The translations under genes were made by a program, and so were the position numbers. From contig JACRQE010000006.1 of NCBI GenBank assembly GCA_016222815.1, positions 1 through 64,000 on the forward strand: 64,000 nt of DNA, read 5' to 3'. Origin of the DNA: Candidatus Uhrbacteria bacterium. GTDB lineage: Bacteria > Patescibacteriota > Patescibacteriia > 2-12-FULL-60-25. Shown one piece after another: positions 58,670-64,000 of the stretch (positions are counted from its first letter, which is position 1; the number at the start of each line of letters is the position of its first letter). The notes below the pieces were generated by a model. The model searched no databases, was not told the DNA's origin, and saw only the letters and a program-made list of their open reading frames with translations.

Positions 58670-61383
58670 TTTGTTTTAGGATGTTCGGCCGTTTGCCGCA
58701 AGACCGATATAAATTTGGCCGTGGTCTGCTTCACCTGGTACTGCTCCAGGAATCGGTCGTTGGGCCGCGGCAGATTGCGGCCGCCGATCATTCCGGCGAG
58801 ATGTTCGGTGAAGCCGTCGAGATGCGAATAATCGAAGGCTTTATATCCGAGGTTCCTCAAGAATATTGACGTCGGGCTGTCGAGTGGAGTGATGCCGACG
58901 ATCGGCGTTCCGCTGCCGGCGTAGTCGATGGGTTTGCAGGGGAGGAATGGGCTGCCGGGGATATCGGCATCGATGACGATCAGGCAGTCTGCGCTCCGCA
59001 TCATCTCGAGGCTCTTTGGATAACTCACGGAGGGCGTCACCTTGACCGTATTTTCCAGGCCGAATTTTTTCAGGTCCGCGGCCAGGCTTTCGGTCGAATA
59101 GCCGGAGTAGTCCAGGTCAGCCCCGACCAACTCCAGCAGGAAGCCGCGGTTTCGGACTTCGGGACGTTTCTGCAGATCGGCGATGGCGCGGAAGAGCGGT
59201 TCGGGATTCCGTTTCTTGTAGAAGGCGCCGATGTAACGGAGGGTGAAGACGTCGTTTTGCTTCTTGGGTTCCTGGGGATAATCGGCCGGGTCGTAGCAGT
59301 GGGGGATGATGGCAGTCTTTTCGCCCCACGCCTTCGGGTACTTCTTCATGACCAAATCGCGCAAGGTTTGGTTGACCAGGATGATGCGGTCGCTGTGTTC
59401 AACCACGTAGCGTTCCAGCCAGCGCACCCTGATCCGCTGAAAAAAGGTTTTCTTCTCAAGCGGGTTGTCATACCAAGGATCGCTGAAGTGCGAGACGTTA
59501 GGGATGCCGGTCATCCGCTGCAACATGGCGCCGACGACATTGCTGATTTGCGGGTTGGCGAAAGAGAATATCACATCCGGCCCGTATTCCTTGGTAAGAG
59601 GCAATAGGGAACGGCAGATTTTGCGGTAATGGAGATATTCCAGAAGTTCCCTCAAGACGGGCAGATGGCTGGTGATACGGCCGAGACGGAACGGCGGTAT
59701 GGTATGGACTGGCGCACCGATGTCCCATTTTCCGTTGTTGTCGTAAGAGACGATGATGGGTTTTATGCCCTGCCTGATCCACTCGGGCACCATCTTGCCG
59801 AGCAATATCGCTTGAGGGCGGACAGCCGGTGGGGTGCGGAAGGAGAGGCAGAGGACAGTAAGCGGTTTGCCCGTATTTTTCGGCCCAGACGCCGTCTGCT
59901 TCGTCGGCTTGGTTTTGCCCATCAGCAGGCTCCTCAATTTGGTCAGGCCATGGAAGAGCGAGAGGAACATGCCGGCCGGCATATGGACGATTGCGGTTTT
60001 CGTAATCTTGACGATCGGGCTGCCTTTCCCGAAACGCGCCTGGAGCTTGAGGAGCAGGGTCAGCATCTCTTTGTATTTCTGGAGCTCCTTCAGGCTCAAG
60101 TCGGAATAATTTATCAGGTAGCGCTTCTCGAAACTGCCGATCTTCTCCATCAGGATATCGAGCGAATCGAGATACGCATCTTCATCCTTGATTTTTCCGG
60201 AGCGTAGGGCGTGGGCATAAACGGTGGTGCCGGGCAGGGCGACGAGATAGAAGATGGAAACCAAATCGACCGGCAGATTTAGCGCCAAGAGCGTGTCGAT
60301 CGTCTCCAACAAGGTCTTTTTGTTTTCGCCCTGGTATCCCCAGATGATGTAGGCCATGGTCGCCATGCCGTGGGCGAGGGTTTTGCGGATGGTCTGGACG
60401 TTTTGTTCGACGGTCACCTGTTTCATCATGGTCTTCAGGGTCGTGTCCGAACAGGATTCGATGCCGTAGTTGATGGCGATGCAGCCGGCGTCTTTGAGCA
60501 TGTCCAGACGCTCGTCATCGACCGTATCAACGCGGAGCCCGGTGATGCGGAAGAGGAAGCCTTCTTTCGCTTCCTTGAATTTGGCGCACATGGCCCTGAC
60601 CCATTCCGGGTCATTCGTGAAGAGTTCGTCGTCGATGCGGAAGTACCTGATGCCGTATTTGCGGTACATGAGCATGACTTGTTCCCAGCTTGTTTCGACC
60701 GTCATCTGGCGGAAACCGGGATGATGGCGATAGCAGAATCCGCAATGGCCGATGCAGCCGCGCGAGAACATGATGACACCCAGCTTGTCGTCAGGTTTAG
60801 CCTGTTTCCGGTACGCGGCGGATCTTTTGAAGAATGCATCCTCATCCGGATGGAGGATGTACTGGTCCATGTCGATCAGGTCGAAGTCCGGGATGGTGAT
60901 TTCCTTTATTTGCGGACGATGGGCCGTTTTGGTCATGGTCCCGTCGGCGTTGCGGAACGCGAGGCCGGCCACGTCCTGGAGCGGAGTGTTTTGGTTCAAC
61001 GCTTGGATGAGCTCGGGCAGCATCTCTTCGCCTTCGCCGACGCAGACGTAGTCCACCGATGTGTTCTTGATCAGCAGTTCGCGGCAGATAGCGATGTGTC
61101 CGCCGATGACGATCGGCCTGTCCGGGAAGATCGTCTTCACACGTTTGGTGAAAACTTTCACCCAGTGGTAGTGCGGCGCCAAAGCGCTGATGCCAAGCAT
61201 CATGTTGGGGTTCTGGCGCAGGGTCTCTATGATGGATTCTTCCTGATCCGGGTCGACCTGAAGATCGACGATCTTCGCGCCGTAGCCTTTCTGCTTCAAG
61301 GCCGTGCCGACATAAATCAGACCGAGCGGATATTGTTTCTTTTCCGCGGCATAGGGCCGGACGAGCAGGACTGAATCGATCAT
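58666..61383 (-). CDS. Fusion: B12-binding/radical SAM + glycosyltransferase
   Basis: 905 residues. The N-terminal 150 residues resemble a cobalamin-binding Rossmann domain (PLGLIYVGTALKQKGYGAKI, VIGGHIAICRELL, YVCVGEGEEMLPEL). The radical SAM core has C210-x3-C214-x2-C217 in SRGCIGHCGFC and a barrel to about residue 430. From about 510 to the end is a GT-B enzyme (VLCLSFRTPPAVRPQAIL, VSHFSDPWYDNPLEKK, FTLRYIGAFYKKRNPEPLFRA, KPIDYAGSGTPIVG). B12 radical SAM enzymes methylate unactivated carbons or phosphorus, or rearrange carbon skeletons. A fused glycosyltransferase suggests making and attaching an unusual sugar, or altering the glycan just built (inference). It overlaps wecB by 4 nt. Confidence 0.88.
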   Translation of the reverse strand: MIDSVLLVRPYAAEKKQYPLGLIYVGTALKQKGYGAKIVDLQVDPDQEESIIETLRQNPNMMLGISALAPHYHWVKVFTKRVKTIFPDRPIVIGGHIAICRELLIKNTSVDYVCVGEGEEMLPELIQALNQNTPLQDVAGLAFRNADGTMTKTAHRPQIKEITIPDFDLIDMDQYILHPDEDAFFKRSAAYRKQAKPDDKLGVIMFSRGCIGHCGFCYRHHPGFRQMTVETSWEQVMLMYRKYGIRYFRIDDELFTNDPEWVRAMCAKFKEAKEGFLFRITGLRVDTVDDERLDMLKDAGCIAINYGIESCSDTTLKTMMKQVTVEQNVQTIRKTLAHGMATMAYIIWGYQGENKKTLLETIDTLLALNLPVDLVSIFYLVALPGTTVYAHALRSGKIKDEDAYLDSLDILMEKIGSFEKRYLINYSDLSLKELQKYKEMLTLLLKLQARFGKGSPIVKITKTAIVHMPAGMFLSLFHGLTKLRSLLMGKTKPTKQTASGPKNTGKPLTVLCLSFRTPPAVRPQAILLGKMVPEWIRQGIKPIIVSYDNNGKWDIGAPVHTIPPFRLGRITSHLPVLRELLEYLHYRKICRSLLPLTKEYGPDVIFSFANPQISNVVGAMLQRMTGIPNVSHFSDPWYDNPLEKKTFFQRIRVRWLERYVVEHSDRIILVNQTLRDLVMKKYPKAWGEKTAIIPHCYDPADYPQEPKKQNDVFTLRYIGAFYKKRNPEPLFRAIADLQKRPEVRNRGFLLELVGADLDYSGYSTESLAADLKKFGLENTVKVTPSVSYPKSLEMMRSADCLIVIDADIPGSPFLPCKPIDYAGSGTPIVGITPLDSPTSIFLRNLGYKAFDYSHLDGFTEHLAGMIGGRNLPRPNDRFLEQYQVKQTTAKFISVLRQTAEHPKTK

Positions 61384-62528
61384 ATGTTTTTGGCGTGAAG
61401 GAGGCCGGTGAGGCGTTCCAGGTTGCTCCGTACGAGGCTTGCGGCCTGGTCAAGAGGCAACGCATCCTTGAAAACCGCTGGATCTTTTTCGCATAGATTG
61501 TCTATGGCGCGGAGCGTGTCGGTGAGGTCGGTTTGGGCGTAATAATCCACGGCCAGTTCCTTCGGATAGCGGACCGAATCGCAGAAGTCTCGGTTCTTGC
61601 GCTGATAGCCGAGCGAGACGAAGGGTATGCCCATAAGATAGGCGAAAATGATGCCATGCAAGCGCATCGAGACGATTCGGCTGCAACGTTGCAGTTGGCG
61701 AACGGTTTCGAAGATGTCGCCGTCGAAATCGTGGATCTGGACGAGGTCGGGGCGTTTGGCGCGGCGCTTCAGTTCAAGATTCAATTCTTTGTCGGAATAT
61801 GCATCTCCGACATAAAGTGTGAGGAGCAGGACCCGCTTGCCTTTGTCGATGAGATGGTCGACGACCTTGAGATATTCATCGAAATGGTTTTTTTCACCTG
61901 TACCTTTCTTCTGGACGAACATAAGGCCGACGAGATTGTCTTCTTTTTGCCGGCTGACTGCCATACCCCATTCTTCAGGCGCTACCTCGGGTAGCAGAAG
62001 CGAAGTGTCGAGCGATGAGAAAAGGTTGTGTGGACCAGCGATGGATTCAGCGATTTTGGCCGAGTAGCCGTCGCGGACCACGATGAGATCGCTGGCTTGC
62101 AGGAATTTGCGGCAGGCTTTCTTAACTTCATCATCCTCCAGCGTGCCGAACGAGACGCCGACGGAAGCGGTAAAAGCTTCGGGATGTGCTGCTTTGATGC
62201 GGCGGACGACCTCCAGACGCCAGGCGATGCTGTGGTAGGAATGCAGGACCGTGCCGCCGCCGGTGATGGAGCCTGCGAATTTTTTCAGGTAGAGATGGTC
62301 GAACAGCCGTTTTTTCCAGCCGGGCGTGTCGAAGGAATAGAGCGATGAGAAGGGGAGGTCGTCTTTGCCTTGATAGCATGGGTATTTACCGAGATGGTAA
62401 TAGGTCAGGTTTTCCAAGCCGTTCTGTTTTAGGAATTTGCGGAGCACGAATGCCATGGCCTCGTCGCCGAAGTCACCCTGGCCGACCCAGCCCATGCATA
62501 ACACGTTGTTTCGGTTAGTATCAGGCAT
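61380..62528 (-). CDS. Polysaccharide pyruvyl transferase family protein
   Basis: 382 residues from ATG 62528 (MPDTNRNNVLCMGWVGQGDF); the frame open to 62678 overlaps the upstream gene and is rejected. Motifs of the CsaB/WcaK family are the N-terminal GWVGQGDFGDEAM, SITGGGTVLH, VVRDGYSAKIAES, and MRLHGIIFAYLMGIPFVSLGY near the C-terminus. It is expected to add pyruvate from phosphoenolpyruvate as a ketal on a glycan, a mark that anchors S-layer proteins in Firmicutes. That link to the surface protein at 37.8 kb is speculative. It overlaps the radical SAM gene by 4 nt. Confidence 0.88.
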   Translation of the reverse strand: MPDTNRNNVLCMGWVGQGDFGDEAMAFVLRKFLKQNGLENLTYYHLGKYPCYQGKDDLPFSSLYSFDTPGWKKRLFDHLYLKKFAGSITGGGTVLHSYHSIAWRLEVVRRIKAAHPEAFTASVGVSFGTLEDDEVKKACRKFLQASDLIVVRDGYSAKIAESIAGPHNLFSSLDTSLLLPEVAPEEWGMAVSRQKEDNLVGLMFVQKKGTGEKNHFDEYLKVVDHLIDKGKRVLLLTLYVGDAYSDKELNLELKRRAKRPDLVQIHDFDGDIFETVRQLQRCSRIVSMRLHGIIFAYLMGIPFVSLGYQRKNRDFCDSVRYPKELAVDYYAQTDLTDTLRAIDNLCEKDPAVFKDALPLDQAASLVRSNLERLTGLLHAKNI

Positions 62529-62529
62529 A

Positions 62530-63999
62530 TCAGTCGGCAAGGATTTCTTTTTTATATGTTTCCCACAACAAATCCATATCTTCTTTCGAGCCTTGGCCTT
62601 CCAGCCAGGCCTGGTAATAGTCGACGTTGAATCCGGTGTCGTAAACCGCGGCGACGAAATTTTCCAAGCGGCGTTCATACTCGTCGGTACGGAGATCGAC
62701 GGCCAAGATTTCCTTGATCTTTTCCGACAGTGTTGACATGTCGGTGTGCCTGAAGACGTTGGGCAGCAACAGCGTGGTGCCCAGACTGCCGAACTGGATC
62801 GCCGGTTTGTGGTAATAGGCGGCTTCGGACAGGGTGGTGCTGTTGATGCTCATGAGCAGGTCTGCTTTCTTGATGGCAGTTTCGCTCGTGATCCTGTAAT
62901 CGATCAGCTTCACGTTCGGCGTGCGCGAGATTTTTTCGTAGAAAGACGGAGTGCGCATGCCTACCATGGCGGGATGCTCCTTCACGATAAGCGTGTAGTC
63001 AGCCGGCAGAGCCATGGCGATGAGGCGGGCCATTTCGAGCTGGTTGCTGAAGAACGGAGCTATCACGTCGATGGAAGCTTCGGGCTGGAACTGGAGTGGG
63101 AAGAAAACACATTTGCCGACTTTGTCCAAAGGATAGTAGTCGAAACGCTGGGCGAACTTGCGGTATTTTTTTTCGGCATAGAAGTCGCGCAAGATGATGC
63201 GCGGAGGGCGATGGTCAGGGGTGATGCCTGTGCTCTTGAGGACATTGCGCCGCGGCTTGGTGTACCAGACCCAAATGTTACGGTACGGAGCAAGTTGGTG
63301 CCGCAATCTCCGATAAAGGGACTCCTTCTTCCCGGAATCGACCGCATAAGACGGTTTTTTGAATTCGCGGCGGAACTCTGCGATGTATGTCTTGGCTTTT
63401 TCTCGGTTGGGGCTGGCGGCGCCTTCGGCCAGCTCTTTGATGCGCTTGAACAGCGGACCTTCGTCATCGCGATAGCTGTAGCTGAACATGAAGTAATCCT
63501 TGACCTTGGTGTCGGTCACGCCGAGCATCCTGATGCCGCGGCTTTTGGCGAACAGGCCGAGCATGATCTGGGGGAGGGCAACGAAATTCGGACCGATGAT
63601 GACGTCAGGCCGGAATTTCTCGAACATGTCGTTGATATAAATGTAGACCGCCTTCACGAAATAGATGATTTCTTCGTCCGAGACGTTTTGCCGGTAAGCG
63701 TAATACCATTTTTCCCGGTAAGACCTGACGTGTTGGCGCAAGCTCATGACGATAGGCCAGACCGAATCGATGCCCAAGTCGTCGCAGACTTTCTTCAGGT
63801 CGACGTCGCGGCCGTCAAGGAATTTTTTCGGATCAGACATCACCTCGTCGTTGTTGAGGATGTATTCGTATTCCACGTCCTTCTGCGCCAGGACGAAATC
63901 ATGCGAGGTCCGCTTGAAAGTGATTGCGCCCAAAGCACAACCTTCGGCCGCAAGTTTTTTCGCCAGGAAGTGGCCGATGTTCATGCCCCAACTCCGTTG
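62530..63999 (-). CDS. Capsule polysaccharide biosynthesis-type protein, 5' end probably outside window
   Basis: At least 484 residues from the internal ATG at 63984 (MNIGHFLAKKLAAEG), but the frame stays open to the window edge and the product reads naturally from upstream (RSWGMNIGHF), so the true start is probably beyond. The C-terminal half has the pattern of Capsule_synth/KpsC-like proteins: FFPLQFQPEASIDVIAPFFS, LIVKEHPAMVGMR, NVKLIDYRITSETAIKKADL and SINSTTLSEAAYYHKPAIQFG. Those proteins transfer Kdo or similar acidic sugars to lipid. The exact activity is not predictable. It heads the minus-strand operon seen here and ends 1 nt before the pyruvyltransferase start. Confidence 0.78.
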   Translation of the reverse strand, partial: QRSWGMNIGHFLAKKLAAEGCALGAITFKRTSHDFVLAQKDVEYEYILNNDEVMSDPKKFLDGRDVDLKKVCDDLGIDSVWPIVMSLRQHVRSYREKWYYAYRQNVSDEEIIYFVKAVYIYINDMFEKFRPDVIIGPNFVALPQIMLGLFAKSRGIRMLGVTDTKVKDYFMFSYSYRDDEGPLFKRIKELAEGAASPNREKAKTYIAEFRREFKKPSYAVDSGKKESLYRRLRHQLAPYRNIWVWYTKPRRNVLKSTGITPDHRPPRIILRDFYAEKKYRKFAQRFDYYPLDKVGKCVFFPLQFQPEASIDVIAPFFSNQLEMARLIAMALPADYTLIVKEHPAMVGMRTPSFYEKISRTPNVKLIDYRITSETAIKKADLLMSINSTTLSEAAYYHKPAIQFGSLGTTLLLPNVFRHTDMSTLSEKIKEILAVDLRTDEYERRLENFVAAVYDTGFNVDYYQAWLEGQGSKEDMDLLWETYKKEILAD

Positions 64000-64000
64000 C

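Overview
The window reads as a chromosomal segment of a Patescibacteria/CPR bacterium, probably a Parcubacteria-type lineage. Support for this is the dense run of GT4/GT2 glycosyltransferases, a DUF4012 protein, a DUF5667 protein next to an ECF sigma factor, a very large surface-layer-like protein, a short TsaB, a PP2C-like/beta-propeller membrane protein and many short-leader genes. No rRNA, tRNA or ribosomal-protein gene was recognised, so the lineage is an inference from gene content.

Layout. 1-240: right end of an IS200/IS605-type element abutting a palindromic repeat. 0.37-4.6 kb: a coiled-coil membrane protein converging on a PP2C-like/propeller protein. 4.8-12.4 kb: a + strand run of wHTH regulator, TsaB, three GT2 enzymes, a DUF4012 protein and MreB. 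12.5-16.7 kb: lipoprotein, MsrB, MsrA, RRM protein, membrane proteins and a Cas4-like nuclease. 17-20.4 kb: hypothetical genes, a GT4 and a TrmB regulator. 20.7-25.0 kb: two large secreted lipoproteins (Cys/Gly-rich; thrombospondin type-3/MopE-like) that look foreign. 25.2-35.2 kb: DUF305 protein, O-antigen-ligase-like protein, a methyltransferase-GT4-GT4 fusion, another GT4, a glycoside-hydrolase/FG-GAP protein and an extracellular-domain protein. 35.2-44.4 kb: HTH protein with a dyad operator, ECF sigma factor, DUF5667 protein, giant S-layer-like protein behind a long leader, and a ligase/TPR protein. 44.5-64 kb: a polysaccharide locus of two converging operons, with AsnB, UDP-glucuronate decarboxylase-like SDR, GT4s, four small methyltransferases, a GT-GT-NodB deacetylase fusion, WecB, a B12/radical-SAM-GT fusion, a pyruvyltransferase and a capsule-type protein.

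Functional reading. The window is mainly about building and modifying the cell surface: nucleotide-sugar enzymes (WecB, UXS-like), assembly (GT2/GT4), decoration (methyltransferases, pyruvyltransferase, deacetylase, AsnB) and transfer (two ligase-like proteins). The sigma/DUF5667/S-layer/ligase block looks like a regulated surface-coat module.

The strongest unexplained signal is a family of three palindromic elements (139-237, 17599-17690, 41863-41956). Each has a related core of about 42-65 nt inside long inverted-repeat arms whose sequence differs completely at each locus. Next in interest are several unusual enzyme fusions and a set of genes whose extended -10 promoters sit only a few bases upstream of an ATG that lacks a Shine-Dalgarno sequence.
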